In this document: one piece after another, positions 7,712 through 16,832 of the stretch
Layout: each line of letters starts with the position of its first letter
Position numbering within the stretch: position 1 is the first letter of the stretch
Source: Bacillus rhizoplanae
GTDB lineage: Bacteria > Bacillota > Bacilli > Bacillales > Bacillaceae_G
Length of the DNA stretch: 64,000 bases
Direction of reading: 5' to 3'
Assembly: GCF_917563915.1 (NCBI RefSeq)
Contig: NZ_CAKJTI010000001.1
Coordinates: 1 to 64,000, forward strand
Position numbers and translations under genes: made by a program
Notes under the pieces: model-generated
The model's database searches: none
What the model was told of the DNA's origin: nothing
What the model saw: only the letters and a program-made list of their open reading frames with translations

Positions 7712-8950
7712 ATGCGCGAAATGTATCCGAAAAATGGCCGCGTCATTTTGCATGTTGATATGAATTGTTTTTATGCATCTGTTGAAATCGCACATGATGC
7801 ATCGTTGCAAGGTAAAGCGTTAGCGATAGCTGGGAATGCGAAGGAACGGAAAGGAATTATTGTAACGTGCAGTTATGAAGCAAGGGCGAAGGGAATTCGT
7901 GCGACAATGCCTGTTTGGGAAGCAAAACGATTATGTCCGGAACTTGTTATAAAACATCCAAACTTTGAGTTATACAGAGAGGCTTCTTTTGCTTTGTTTC
8001 AAATTCTTGCGCGGTTTACAGAAAAAATCCAACCTGTTTCAATCGATGAAGGGTATTTAGATATTACAGATTGCTATGGGCTCGGTTCACCGTTAGAAAT
8101 TGCTCAAATGATTCAACAAACATTACTAACAGAATTACAGCTTCCATGCAGCATTGGGATTGCTCCAAACTTATTTCTAGCAAAAACAGCCTCTGATATG
8201 AAAAAGCCGCTAGGTATTACAGTGCTTCGTAAACGTGATGTACAAGAGCTTCTTTGGCCGCTTCCAGTTAAAAAGATGCATGGGATTGGGAAGAAAACAG
8301 CAGAAAAATTAAAAGATGTACATATACATACGATTGGTGACTTAGCCGCTGGAAAATCTCATATTATTCGTTCTGTGATTGGAAATCATGGGCTGGATTT
8401 GCAAAAACGTGCAAATGGCATAGACAATAGAGATGTTGATCCAAGTCAAATGGGACAATATAAAACGATCGGAAATTCTATAACGCTGCCAAAAGATGTG
8501 GACGAAGAGAAGGAATTGCTAGATATGTTAGAGCGCTTATCTCAATCTGTGAGCCGAAGATTACAAAAACGTGCTCTCGTTACATATAATATTCAAATTA
8601 TGATTAAATACTATAATCGCCGAACGATTACGCGCAGTAAAATATTAGAAAATGCAATTTGGGAATCACCAGATATTTTTCAAGCAACAATAAGGCTATG
8701 GAAAAAACATTGGGATGGTGATCCTGTGAGATTACTTGGCATTACTGCCTGTGAATTAGAATGGAAAACAGAAGCGATTAAGCAGCTTGATTTATTTTCT
8801 TTTGAAGAAGATGCGAAGGCAGAACCGCTTTTGACAGTGATGGAACAACTAAATAGTAAATATGGTACGAAGGTTATTCAGCACGGCAGTCAAGTGTTTC
8901 GACAACAAGAGAGAACATTTCAGCAGAATTTAGAGAATAAATTTATATGA
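7712..8950 (+). CDS. dinB: DNA polymerase IV (Y family, DinB/YqjH)
   Basis: This is an error-prone translesion polymerase, 412 residues. The palm motif LHVDMNCFYASVE is near residue 12 and the catalytic SIDEGYLDIT near 111; helix-hairpin-helix GIGKKTAEKL is near 190; the little-finger domain follows. It ends in QLDLFSFE near 370, which resembles a sliding-clamp-binding motif. The ATG at 7712 was chosen because aggtgagg lies just before it; an upstream in-frame GTG at 7703 overlaps that site. The perfect SOS box predicts LexA repression and damage induction. The location fits B. subtilis yqjH (polY1). Confidence 0.9.
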   Translation: MREMYPKNGRVILHVDMNCFYASVEIAHDASLQGKALAIAGNAKERKGIIVTCSYEARAKGIRATMPVWEAKRLCPELVIKHPNFELYREASFALFQILARFTEKIQPVSIDEGYLDITDCYGLGSPLEIAQMIQQTLLTELQLPCSIGIAPNLFLAKTASDMKKPLGITVLRKRDVQELLWPLPVKKMHGIGKKTAEKLKDVHIHTIGDLAAGKSHIIRSVIGNHGLDLQKRANGIDNRDVDPSQMGQYKTIGNSITLPKDVDEEKELLDMLERLSQSVSRRLQKRALVTYNIQIMIKYYNRRTITRSKILENAIWESPDIFQATIRLWKKHWDGDPVRLLGITACELEWKTEAIKQLDLFSFEEDAKAEPLLTVMEQLNSKYGTKVIQHGSQVFRQQERTFQQNLENKFI

Positions 8951-8980
8951 AACATTAATATGTAATAGCATTTGCTATAG

Positions 8981-9015
8981 AAAAATCTCGCAGGAGGTAT
9001 CTTCTGCGAGATTTT
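8981..9015. terminator. Terminator after dinB
   Basis: A 15-base stem, AAAATCTCGCAGGAG with its complement, ends in TTTT and is A-rich on the other side. It can serve dinB and the convergent lipoprotein gene. Confidence 0.85.
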
Positions 9016-9079
9016 AGAGACAATAAAATTTTTCTTAAGAAATATGATAAATTGTTGTTAATACTTTTTAAATTCACTT

Positions 9080-9601
9080 TTAACGAGCGGTAGGGAATAC
9101 TCTTTTAACGGCTTCATTAAATTCTTCAACTAACCCTTCTACTGGCTCGCCTCGCTTGATTTTTTCTGCATAGTCCCTCATCCGATTGGCAAAATCAGGG
9201 TTTGACGATACAAATACATTTCGAATATCTGGATCTGTAGCTCTTACTTGATCGGCAATTTTCTTTTCTAGCTGATCTGTTATGTTTCCTTGTACTCCAT
9301 TTTTTAAGACAACTGCAACATAGGCATTGTTGTTTGTAACGATAACATTTGCCTGGTCGACTTCATCTAATTCAGCAATTCGGTCAGCGGCCTTATTAGC
9401 CACTTCTAGTCGTGGTTGATTGTTATCATTTATGCGATTATTTCTATTGTCCCGAGCACCAACATTGCTTCCCTCGTATCGAACATTTTGCATTGCATTA
9501 TCTTTACGATTGTTCAAAGCTTTTTCTTTTTGATTTCCTGCGCATCCAAACAATGAAATAATTGATAGAAAAAATACAACAAGGATGTTTATTTTTTTCA
9601 T
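9080..9601 (-). CDS. YhcN/YlaJ family spore lipoprotein
   Basis: This 173-residue lipoprotein has a signal ending LFGC with Cys20 as the lipid site, then an Asn/Arg-rich linker, then the conserved YhcN/YlaJ domain (RLEVANKAADRIAELDEVDQANVIVTNNNAYVAVVL near 85-119). Relatives are sporulation or germination lipoproteins of the spore membrane. A gaggagcata site precedes the ATG. The family role is known only in outline, and the specific paralogue is not assigned. Confidence 0.8.
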   Translation of the reverse strand: MKKINILVVFFLSIISLFGCAGNQKEKALNNRKDNAMQNVRYEGSNVGARDNRNNRINDNNQPRLEVANKAADRIAELDEVDQANVIVTNNNAYVAVVLKNGVQGNITDQLEKKIADQVRATDPDIRNVFVSSNPDFANRMRDYAEKIKRGEPVEGLVEEFNEAVKRVFPTAR

Positions 9602-9686
9602 GTATGCTCCTCCTTACTCGATTTTATATTTTAAAATGACCAATTCTTTGGTTTTTATGCGTAAATCATGGAAGAATCATATGAAA

Positions 9687-9739
9687 ATAAAGTGAAACTT
9701 CCATCAGTGGGGGGCATACTGAACGTTAATGCGGGATAA
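9687..9739 (-). repeat. Short 53-base bcr1-like derivative
   Basis: It keeps both ends (ATAAAGTGAAACTTCC ... GCGGGATAA on the plus strand) but lacks the whole middle. Two further copies with the same architecture lie at 36343-36396 and 48456-48508. The rest of the 319-base gap 9602-9920 holds only the hairpin at 9790. Confidence 0.7.
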
Positions 9740-9789
9740 TTTAAAGGTACTATTATGTGGAAGAGATTGAATACTTTGAAGTGCACTGA

Positions 9790-9816
9790 GAAAGGCTGGC
9801 AAAATGCCAGCCTTTC
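9790..9816. terminator. Hairpin downstream of the minus-strand gene at 9921
   Basis: A 12-base perfect stem GAAAGGCTGGCA/TGCCAGCCTTTC with an AAA loop. The T tail is short on both strands, so termination is probable but not certain. Confidence 0.5.
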
Positions 9817-9920
9817 ATATTTAAAATTAAGCTAAGAGCTTGTATATAAAGTCTTCTCTTCAGCGTACAATACATTTTTAAGCTTTACTTAATCCACAAT
9901 CGTTATTAATTTTGATTCTA

Positions 9921-10211
9921 TTACTTCTTTTGTTTATTTGGAGTTATTTCATTACCAAATTCCACATTTGCCAAATTTAAATTGTTTGGCATAACTGTTC
10001 TTGTTGTATTTTGAAGGCCTCGAAAGAAACGTTGAGCTGGCCGCATCATATTGAAGTTTCGGCGTGCTGCTAAACCAAAAACTGTTCCTATACCTAGTAA
10101 AGAAATCCAAATCCAATTTCGAGTGTTTCGTCTATTTCTAAACAATCGGAACACTCGCTGAGTTCCTCTTCTAAAAGCGAATAATGATATGAACCATCTT
10201 AGAATATTCAT
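9921..10211 (-). CDS. Small basic membrane protein of unknown function
   Basis: This 96-residue protein is not recognised. The N-terminal 30 residues are strongly basic (RRGTQRVFRLFRNRRNTRN) around two hydrophobic stretches (ILRWFISLFAF, and WIWISLLGIGTVFGLAA near 33-49). An Asn/Arg-rich C-terminus follows. A clear aaggag site precedes the ATG. It may be a sporulation-type small protein like other basic single-helix Bacillus proteins, but nothing in the sequence proves this. Confidence 0.6.
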   Translation of the reverse strand: MNILRWFISLFAFRRGTQRVFRLFRNRRNTRNWIWISLLGIGTVFGLAARRNFNMMRPAQRFFRGLQNTTRTVMPNNLNLANVEFGNEITPNKQKK

Positions 10212-10391
10212 GTTCGACTCCTTGTAGAAAAATTTATGAATAGATATTAAGCTCCATTCTACATGATTTATATTGCGAAATTTATGGAGATTTATGATGG
10301 CAACTTATGTTAATGTATTTTCCAGAATATAAAAAGAAAAGCTTCGTATAATAACAGAAGTTAATGTAAAGGCAATGAGGTGATTACATAC

Positions 10392-11165
10392 ATGCCAATG
10401 TTGGATGTGGACGGTAGCAGCCTATACTATACCGTAAAGGGAAAAGGAATTCCTATTGTTTTTATTCATCCTCCTGTACTCACTTCTGTAAATTTTGAGT
10501 ACCAAGTAGAAGAATTATCTCAAAAGTTTCAAGTTGTTACTTTTGATATTAGAGGTCACGGAAGAAGTCAGTATTCAAAACAATCGATAACTTATCCATT
10601 GATTGCTGAAGATATTAGATGTTTATTGGATTATTTGAACATCAAAAGAGCATTCATATGTGGGTATTCAACTGGAAGTTCTGTCGTATTGGAATTTTTG
10701 TTGCATTATGCCGAAAGGGCCTTTGGGGGTATTGTAATCGGAGGGATGCCAGAAGTAAAGGATAACCATCTAAAGAAAAAAATTTCTTTAGGTATGACAC
10801 TTGCAAGAGCACGAGCTATTCATGTTCTGGCATTGTCTATTGCATGGAGCAATTCGAATACACAGAAATTATTCGTAAAGATGTTTAAAGAAGCGCGAAA
10901 AGGAAATGCGAAAAATATTGAACAATATTATCGTTATAGTTTGCAGTATAATTGTACAAGTCAGCTCAGAAAGATTAAGCTTCCTGTTTTGTTAGTTTAT
11001 GGTAAGGAAGATAAACCACTTTACAGTTATGCGAAGCTACTGAATGAAAAATTGCCATGTAATAACTTAAATTTTATTGATAATGTAAAGCATCAGATTC
11101 CTACAAAAGCAGCGAAGGATTTAAATGAAATGATTAAGCAATTTGTAACAATACATAACAATTGA
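10392..11165 (+). CDS. yqjL: Alpha/beta hydrolase (YqjL-like)
   Basis: This is a soluble alpha/beta-fold hydrolase of 257 residues. The oxyanion region reads VFIHPPVL near 24, the nucleophile elbow is GYSTGS near 95, the acid lies in LLVYGKEDKPL near 207, and the catalytic His is in VKHQIP near 239. The start at 10392 was chosen over an in-frame GTG at 10380 because aatgagg then sits in the ribosome-site position. A TATAAT-like -10 lies near 10350. Position between dinB and rnz fits B. subtilis yqjL, reported as a stress-related hydrolase; the substrate is unknown. Confidence 0.75.
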   Translation: MPMLDVDGSSLYYTVKGKGIPIVFIHPPVLTSVNFEYQVEELSQKFQVVTFDIRGHGRSQYSKQSITYPLIAEDIRCLLDYLNIKRAFICGYSTGSSVVLEFLLHYAERAFGGIVIGGMPEVKDNHLKKKISLGMTLARARAIHVLALSIAWSNSNTQKLFVKMFKEARKGNAKNIEQYYRYSLQYNCTSQLRKIKLPVLLVYGKEDKPLYSYAKLLNEKLPCNNLNFIDNVKHQIPTKAAKDLNEMIKQFVTIHNN

Positions 11166-11178
11166 TAGGCATTTTGTA

Positions 11179-11256
11179 TTTATCCCCCACCGATTGGTTC
11201 AACTAACCATCAGTGGGGGATGAAGAAGATTCCCACTGATGGAAGTTTCACTTTAT
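11179..11256 (+). repeat. bcr1-like repeat, 78-base copy lacking the 5' stems
   Basis: It runs from TTTATCCCCCAC to TTCACTTTAT and keeps the GATTGGTTCAACTAACC bridge and the CCATCAGTGG 3' stem. The remaining gap up to 11505 shows only the terminator at 11454. Confidence 0.75.
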
Positions 11257-11453
11257 CACTCATATGCTCCTTATCTTCTACATTACTTAATATTTTTATG
11301 GAATATATAAGGATAATGTTTACAGGAGATTAACTTTTAGGGATTTTTCAAGATGATAAATCCGTGATTTGTATGCATCATAATTCAAAAACGGTACCTG
11401 TTTAGGTACTTCATTTTGTGTTTAAACAAATTGTTTTGCTTATTCATCCCAAC

Positions 11454-11485
11454 ATAAAAAGGTATCGGAAGCCGATACCTTTTTA
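11454..11485 (-). terminator. Terminator of the minus-strand gene at 11506
   Basis: ATAAAAAGGTATCGG pairs perfectly with its complement around AAG, giving a T-run on either strand. Confidence 0.8.
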
Positions 11486-11505
11486 TGCTTTAACACGTAA
11501 ACATA

Positions 11506-11757
11506 TTATGACATAGAAGGACTTTCGTAAAATACAATGTCTGTATTGGTTGGTGTAGAAATGCGCTGTGCATAATATGTGATGGAAGAAGAGATGTATT
11601 CTGGTACCGCTTGAACTGTATGCAATGCTATATATTCATGAATTAATTCTTTTAATGTAGACCATTGTAATTCTGCTGGTGTTTCAGAAATAAATGAACT
11701 TACCCAGCGATCAAAAGAAGAAGAAAAGTCAGTTTGTAAACGAAATACTTCTTTCAT
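11506..11757 (-). CDS. Hypothetical small protein
   Basis: This protein of about 83 residues has no recognised domain and no signal peptide or membrane helix. It is moderately acidic and contains LKELIHEYIALHTVQAVPEYISSSITYYAQRI. The ATG at 11757 is preferred because aaggtgg lies 8 bases before it; an in-frame GTG at 11769 overlaps that site. A strong terminator follows. It lies divergently next to rnz, in the place where Bacillus genomes often carry small yqz genes. Confidence 0.6.
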   Translation of the reverse strand: MKEVFRLQTDFSSSFDRWVSSFISETPAELQWSTLKELIHEYIALHTVQAVPEYISSSITYYAQRISTPTNTDIVFYESPSMS

Positions 11758-11947
11758 TGTTTCAGCCACCTTGTATAAATAATAGTATTATTTTACTACA
11801 AAAAACGAACGAGTGTGAAGTTTTTTGTGATAAATGTTCGTATTATATAGTTGTCTAGATGAGTGATTTATACAAAGTTTATTTGCCATTTTTGTTTATA
11901 TTCCGTAAGATAGCGATAGATATTATGAAATGCTTGGAGGATGCAAC

Positions 11948-12871
11948 GTGGAATTTGTATTTTTAGGAACGGGAGCTGGTGTTCCTTCAAAGGGAAGAAA
12001 TGTATCAGCGATAGCTTTGCAATTATTAGAAGAACGAGGTGCAACGTGGCTATTTGACTGCGGTGAGGCAACGCAGCATCAAATTTTACATACATCAGTG
12101 CGTCCGCGTCGCATTGAGAAAATATTTATTACGCATTTGCACGGGGATCATATTTTTGGATTGCCAGGTTTGTTAGGCAGCCGTTCTTTTCAGGGAGGAA
12201 CAACTCCGTTAACTGTATATGGCCCAAAAGGGATTAAACAGTTTGTTGAAGTAGCGTTGGCAGTGAGTACAACACATGTAAAATACCCGATAGAGATTAT
12301 AGAAATTACCGAAGAAGGTATTGTATATGAAGATAAGCAATTTCTTGTGGAAACGAAACGATTGTCACACGGCATTGAATGTTTTGGCTATCGTATTGTA
12401 GAAAAGGATATTCCAGGGCATCTTCTTGTAGAGAAACTATTAGAGGAAGGAATTAAACCGGGACCAATCTTTAAGCGGTTAAAGGATGGAGAAACAGTAG
12501 AGAGTGAGGATAGGCGTATACTTTGCGGAAAGGATTTCATTGGACCACCTCAAAAGGGACGAATTATTACAATTTTAGGAGATACACGTTATTGTGAAGC
12601 GAGTATTGAATTAGCACAAGATGCTGATGTACTTATACATGAAGCGACGTTCGGTGCCGAAGATTCACAGCAAGCTTATGATTATTACCATTCTACAACA
12701 CAGCAAGCAGCGAATATTGCGTTGCAGGCAAATGTAAAACAAATGATTTTAACTCATATTAGCTCTCGTTATCAAGGTGAAGCGTGTAAAATGCTCGTCG
12801 AAGAAGCGAAACAAGTATTTCCAAACACGGAAATTGCAGCGGATTTGAAACGTTTTCCTGTATCAAGATAA
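11948..12871 (+). CDS. rnz: Ribonuclease Z
   Basis: This zinc endonuclease matures the 3' ends of CCA-less tRNA precursors. It has 307 residues, the usual size of the short (ZS) form. Motifs are the His-rich [15 protein letters not shown] near residue 60, GDTRYCEAS near 212, HEATFG near 230, and the HISSRYQ box near 269. The exosite arm is present ([12 protein letters not shown]). The GTG at 11948 is chosen because ttggagg lies 7 bases before it; an in-frame ATG at 11930 lacks a site. It corresponds to B. subtilis yqjK. Confidence 0.95.
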   Translation: MEFVFLGTGAGVPSKGRNVSAIALQLLEERGATWLFDCGEATQHQILHTSVRPRRIEKIFITHLHGDHIFGLPGLLGSRSFQGGTTPLTVYGPKGIKQFVEVALAVSTTHVKYPIEIIEITEEGIVYEDKQFLVETKRLSHGIECFGYRIVEKDIPGHLLVEKLLEEGIKPGPIFKRLKDGETVESEDRRILCGKDFIGPPQKGRIITILGDTRYCEASIELAQDADVLIHEATFGAEDSQQAYDYYHSTTQQAANIALQANVKQMILTHISSRYQGEACKMLVEEAKQVFPNTEIAADLKRFPVSR

Positions 12872-12920
12872 TGAAAAAACCATGACAGAGATAACGTATG
12901 TATCTGTCATGGTTTTTTCA
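12872..12920 (+). terminator. Terminator after rnz
   Basis: An 18-base perfect stem (TGAAAAAACCATGACAGA with its complement) directly follows the stop codon. Confidence 0.85.
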
Positions 12921-13270
12921 TTATATCGTTCTTGTAAAATAGAGAAGAACTATTAACGGGAGTGTATGAAAAGTTCGTGCTTAATTTGAAATATTAAAAA
13001 GTTTAAATTCTGTAAAAAAAGAGATATAATGAAAGCGTATTCATTGTATTTGTACGTTATAAATTTATGTTTTGTTTGTTTTTGTAAAAAAATGAAGTAA
13101 ATCAAGAAGTGACAAGATGATTCTTATATATTATGATAGCTGATGGTGTGTATTAGTTTATTGAATTGATTCTATAAATTTATTAGTACAAATAGAAAAA
13201 CAAAAAAGCAGCAGATTAATAGATTATTAGTAAGTAACTTTTTCATAATGAAGATTTAGGGGGAACTGTT
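12921..13270 (+). promoter_or_regulatory. Upstream region of sdaAB-sdaAA
   Basis: This 350-base AT-rich gap contains TTTAAA at 13002 and TATAAT at 13025 with a 17-base spacer, a weak SigA-type promoter. If used, it gives a leader of about 240 bases. I saw no riboswitch consensus or terminator in it and no plausible small gene. Confidence 0.4.
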
Positions 13271-13930
13271 ATGAAATATCGCTCAGTTTTTGATATTATT
13301 GGTCCAGTTATGATTGGTCCATCTAGTTCGCATACTGCAGGTGCAGCAAGAATGGGGCAAGTTGCTCGTCAGCTGTTCCGTCATGAACCTGAGAAAATTA
13401 TCATTTCTTTATACGGTTCGTTTGCGAAAACGTATCGAGGTCACGGTACGGATGTAGCACTCGTTGGGGGCATACTAGGATTTGAAACGGATGATCCTCG
13501 TATTCCACAAGCACTTGAAATTGCCAAAGCAAGTGGAATTGACGTTACATTTATTGAAGAAGAAGCACAAGCAGTGCATCCAAATACAGCGAAAATTCGT
13601 TTGTACAAAGATGAGGATGAAATTGAAGTGGTTGCTTGCTCAATCGGCGGCGGGAAAATTGAAGTTGTGGAGCTAAATGGATTTGATTTGCAATTAACAG
13701 GTACAAGTCCGGCGCTCCTTATCGTAAATAATGACCGTTTCGGAGCAATTGCTTCTGTTACATCTATTCTTGCAAAGCACGAAGTCAATATTAGCATGAT
13801 GAGTGTTTCACGTAAGGAAAAAGGAAGAAAAGCATTAATGGTTATTGAAACGGATGAATTGTTAGCAAATGAAATAATCGAGGAAATTAAAGCGCAGTCA
13901 AATATTTGTCAAGTAACAATTATGGATTAA
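13271..13930 (+). CDS. sdaAB: L-serine dehydratase, beta subunit
   Basis: With SdaAA it forms the iron-sulfur L-serine deaminase that yields pyruvate and ammonia. It has 219 residues. The N-terminal part carries MIGPSSSHTAGAARMG near 15-30, a hallmark of the family, and GHGTDVALVGGILGF near 57. The C-terminal 70 residues form an ACT domain (PALLIVNNDRFGAIASVTSILAKHEVNISMMSVSR), which probably senses serine. A gggggaa site precedes the ATG. sdaAA follows 18 bases later. Confidence 0.92.
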   Translation: MKYRSVFDIIGPVMIGPSSSHTAGAARMGQVARQLFRHEPEKIIISLYGSFAKTYRGHGTDVALVGGILGFETDDPRIPQALEIAKASGIDVTFIEEEAQAVHPNTAKIRLYKDEDEIEVVACSIGGGKIEVVELNGFDLQLTGTSPALLIVNNDRFGAIASVTSILAKHEVNISMMSVSRKEKGRKALMVIETDELLANEIIEEIKAQSNICQVTIMD

Positions 13931-13948
13931 TAGCAGGGGGGACACAAC

Positions 13949-14827
13949 ATGTTTCGGAACGTAGCGGAACTGGTTGCACAAGCAGAAGAGAAAAACGTAA
14001 AAATCGCAGAGATTATGATTCAATGTGAAATGGAAACAAGAAACCTTTCTCGTGAAGAAGTAATCGCTGGTATGGAAAAAAATTTAGTTGTAATGGAAAA
14101 AGCAGTTGAGCGTGGAATTCAAGGCGTAAAATCTCCGACTGGACTGACTGGTGGAGATGCAGTGAAAGTACAAGCGTACATGAAAAGCGGAAAAGGGTTG
14201 TCTGGGGATACAATTTTAGATGCGGTAAGTAAAGCTGTCGCAACGAATGAAGTAAACGCTGCTATGGGTATTATTTGCGCGACGCCAACAGCTGGTTCAG
14301 CTGGAACAGTACCAGGTGTGTTATTTGCGCTAAAAGAAAAATTAAACCCAACACGTGAAGAAATGATTGAATTTCTATTTACAGCTGGTGCGTTTGGTAT
14401 GGTTGTAGCTAACAATGCTTGCATTGCTGGGGCATCTGGTGGATGCCAAGCGGAAGTTGGTTCAGCAAGTGGTATGGCAGCGGCAGCAGCTGTTGAAATG
14501 GCTGGAGGTACACAAGAACAGGCAGCAACAGCGATGAGTATTGCACTTAAAAACATGCTCGGTTTAGTATGTGATCCTGTTGCAGGTCTTGTAGAAGTAC
14601 CGTGTGTAAAACGCAATGCAGCTGGCGCATCAAATGCGATGATTGCAGCTGATTTATCATTAGCTGGTGTAACGAGTGCCATTCCATGTGATGAAGTAAT
14701 TGAGGCAATGTACCGTATCGGGCAAACGATGCCAAGTGCGCTTCGTGAAACAGCAGAAGGCGGTCTTGCGGCAACGCCAACAGGGCGCCGTTTACAAGAA
14801 GAAATTTTTGGGAAGAAAAGTAAATAA
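13949..14827 (+). CDS. sdaAA: L-serine dehydratase, alpha subunit
   Basis: This is the catalytic iron-sulfur subunit, 292 residues. Conserved Cys residues that can hold the 4Fe-4S cluster are seen in GIICATPTAGSAGT near 108, NNACIAGASGGCQAEVG near 153 and CDPVAGLVEVPCVKRNAA near 210. It is separated from sdaAB by 18 bases with a strong gcagggggg site, and a terminator follows the stop, so the two genes form one operon. Confidence 0.93.
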   Translation: MFRNVAELVAQAEEKNVKIAEIMIQCEMETRNLSREEVIAGMEKNLVVMEKAVERGIQGVKSPTGLTGGDAVKVQAYMKSGKGLSGDTILDAVSKAVATNEVNAAMGIICATPTAGSAGTVPGVLFALKEKLNPTREEMIEFLFTAGAFGMVVANNACIAGASGGCQAEVGSASGMAAAAAVEMAGGTQEQAATAMSIALKNMLGLVCDPVAGLVEVPCVKRNAAGASNAMIAADLSLAGVTSAIPCDEVIEAMYRIGQTMPSALRETAEGGLAATPTGRRLQEEIFGKKSK

Positions 14828-14831
14828 AAAG

Positions 14832-14859
14832 AACCTTGCTTACCTAGCAAGGTTTTTTA
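14832..14859. terminator. Terminator between sdaAA and proI
   Basis: AACCTTGCT/AGCAAGGTT around TACCT, followed by a T run on the plus strand. Confidence 0.8.
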
Positions 14860-14860
14860 T

Positions 14861-15700
14861 TTACTTTTCATTTACAAATTTCTCTAAAGTTTCACCAAGC
14901 TCGTGAGAACGTTTTGTTGCTTCTGTAATACATTGAATAAGCGCTTCTTGAAATTGAAAGCTTTTCAATACTTCAATACCAGCTTCTGTCGTTCCTCCTG
15001 GTGATGTAATTTCTTTTCGTAATATGGAAGGGTGCTTTGTATTTGTTTTCAACATCTCTGCAGCACCAATCATTGTTTGGAGAATAAGTGATTTTGCAAC
15101 AGTTTCCTCTAAGCCGATTTGTTTTGCTGCGTTTTCCATCGCTTCGACAACGTAATAAATATAAGCTGGTCCACTTCCTGACAAAGCGGTCACAGCGTGC
15201 ATATGCTTTTCTTCTACAACAGAAACAAGACCAATCGTTTTAAAAAGTGTTTTTGCAAGCATGATATGTTCTTCTTTTGCATGAACAGAAGGAGAAATAG
15301 CAGTAGCGGATTTTAAAATTGCCGATGATGTATTTGGCATTGCCCGGATGATAGGAACATTTTTTTGTAATAAATTAGTAATGGATGTCGTAGATACACC
15401 TGCTAATAATGAAATGATTAATTGATTCTCTGTAATGTAATCTTGTAATGGATTAAGAGCTTCCACAACATCTTTTGGTTTCATTGCTAAAAATATGATA
15501 TCGGCATGAGAAAGCAGCTCTTTTTTATCATGTGTACCATTTACTCCGTAGCGCTGATGTAACTCTTGTAGTCTTCTTTCATTGGAGCGATTACTGACAG
15601 TAATTTGTTCTCCTTTTACAACGTGAGCTTGTAATAATCCGGCAATCGTAGCTTCGGCAATTGAACCTGCACCGACAAAAGCAATTTTTTGTAGTGACAT
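14861..15700 (-). CDS. proI: Pyrroline-5-carboxylate reductase (ProI)
   Basis: This enzyme performs the last step of proline synthesis, reducing pyrroline-5-carboxylate with NAD(P)H. It has 279 residues. The Rossmann motif IAFVGAGSIAEATIAG is at 6-21; IFLAMKPKDV is near 70; the C-terminal dimer helix carries VTALSGSGPAYIYYVVEAM near 168 and EVTSPGGTTEAGIEVL near 228 (seen as EITSPGG). An aaaggagga site precedes the ATG. Location matches B. subtilis proI (yqjO). Confidence 0.92.
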   Translation of the reverse strand: MSLQKIAFVGAGSIAEATIAGLLQAHVVKGEQITVSNRSNERRLQELHQRYGVNGTHDKKELLSHADIIFLAMKPKDVVEALNPLQDYITENQLIISLLAGVSTTSITNLLQKNVPIIRAMPNTSSAILKSATAISPSVHAKEEHIMLAKTLFKTIGLVSVVEEKHMHAVTALSGSGPAYIYYVVEAMENAAKQIGLEETVAKSLILQTMIGAAEMLKTNTKHPSILRKEITSPGGTTEAGIEVLKSFQFQEALIQCITEATKRSHELGETLEKFVNEK

Positions 15701-15872
15701 GATGAGTCCTCCTTTTACTATGTATATGAGAATAACTTATAAATTTACATACATTCGGTTTTTTATAGAAAATCCCTCCTTTTTATCTGAAAATAATGAC
15801 AAATTTTTATGTAAGATGTAAACTGAAGGAAGATTCATTTTTTGAAACGGAAAGAAAGAGGGGCGAATATGT

Positions 15873-16823
15873 ATGACAGTCATTCATCGAATGGAAATTC
15901 CTGTTCCATTTGCGGTTGAAGTAGTCAATGTTTTTTTAGTAGAGGGAGAGACACTTACATTAATTGATACAGGAACAAATACAGAAGAAGCGAGACTTGC
16001 ACTGGAGAAGCAACTAGGTGCGTTAGGATATCGGGTAGAAGATATTGAAACGGTTGTTCTTACACACCATCATGCAGATCATTGCGGATTATTGGATATA
16101 TTTTCTGAACGAACAAATATTGTTGGACATCCGTGGAATGAACCGTGGATTACACAAGATCCGCAATTTCTAAAGCGTTATCAACAGTTCTTTTTAGAAG
16201 TATCTGTGCAGTTTGGGGTTCCAGAAGTCTTGTTACCACAAGGTGCATTGTTAACGAAAACACTGATTTATTCTTGTAAACGTTCGCTTACACATACTGT
16301 ACGAGAAGGAGATAGTATTGCTTCTTTACCTGAGTTTACGGTGATTGAAACACCGGGGCATGCCTCTACTCATATTTCTTTATACCGTGAAAGAGATGGG
16401 TTGTTAATTGGCGGGGATGCGCTGATTGGACATATTTCTTCTAATCCAATTCTAGAGCCGCCATATGAGGGAGAAACAGAACGAGCACAACCGATGCTGC
16501 AGTACAATGAAACATTAAAGCGTTTAGCTCGTATGAATATTTCACGTGTTTTATCAGGGCATGGAGAAGATGTTCTTGATGTGAAAGGGCTGGTAAATGA
16601 GCGATTACAAAAACAAGGGGCAAGAGCTTTTAAAGTATTAAATTTATTAAAAGAACAACCGATGACAGCATTCGAGGTGTGTGTCAAACTATTTCCTACG
16701 TTATATGAAAAGCAGTTGCCGCTTACAATCTCTGAAACAGTTGGACAATTAGACTTTTTAGCATATAATCAACAAGTGATGATTGATAAGTCATCAGAAC
16801 AATGGATTTACTATGCAAAGTAG
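15873..16823 (+). CDS. yqjP: Metallo-beta-lactamase fold hydrolase (YqjP-like)
   Basis: This is a 316-residue MBL-fold hydrolase. The zinc-binding motif TVVLTHHHADHCGL is near 62; further ligands lie in ETPGHASTHIS near 165, GGDAL near 180, and SGHGED near 226. A C-terminal winged-helix-like part follows (LKEQPMTAFEVCVKLFP). It resembles the hydrolase group that includes LACTB2-like proteins. The stop abuts the next gene by one base, so yqjP and yqjQ are coupled. The substrate is unknown. Confidence 0.8.
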   Translation: MTVIHRMEIPVPFAVEVVNVFLVEGETLTLIDTGTNTEEARLALEKQLGALGYRVEDIETVVLTHHHADHCGLLDIFSERTNIVGHPWNEPWITQDPQFLKRYQQFFLEVSVQFGVPEVLLPQGALLTKTLIYSCKRSLTHTVREGDSIASLPEFTVIETPGHASTHISLYRERDGLLIGGDALIGHISSNPILEPPYEGETERAQPMLQYNETLKRLARMNISRVLSGHGEDVLDVKGLVNERLQKQGARAFKVLNLLKEQPMTAFEVCVKLFPTLYEKQLPLTISETVGQLDFLAYNQQVMIDKSSEQWIYYAK

Positions 16824-16832
16824 GTGACAGCC

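Noticed and set aside
14119-14850. Long antisense frame (243 codons) across sdaAA
   Set aside because: It lies fully opposite a well-defined dehydratase gene, has no ribosome site and a composition typical of a codon shadow.
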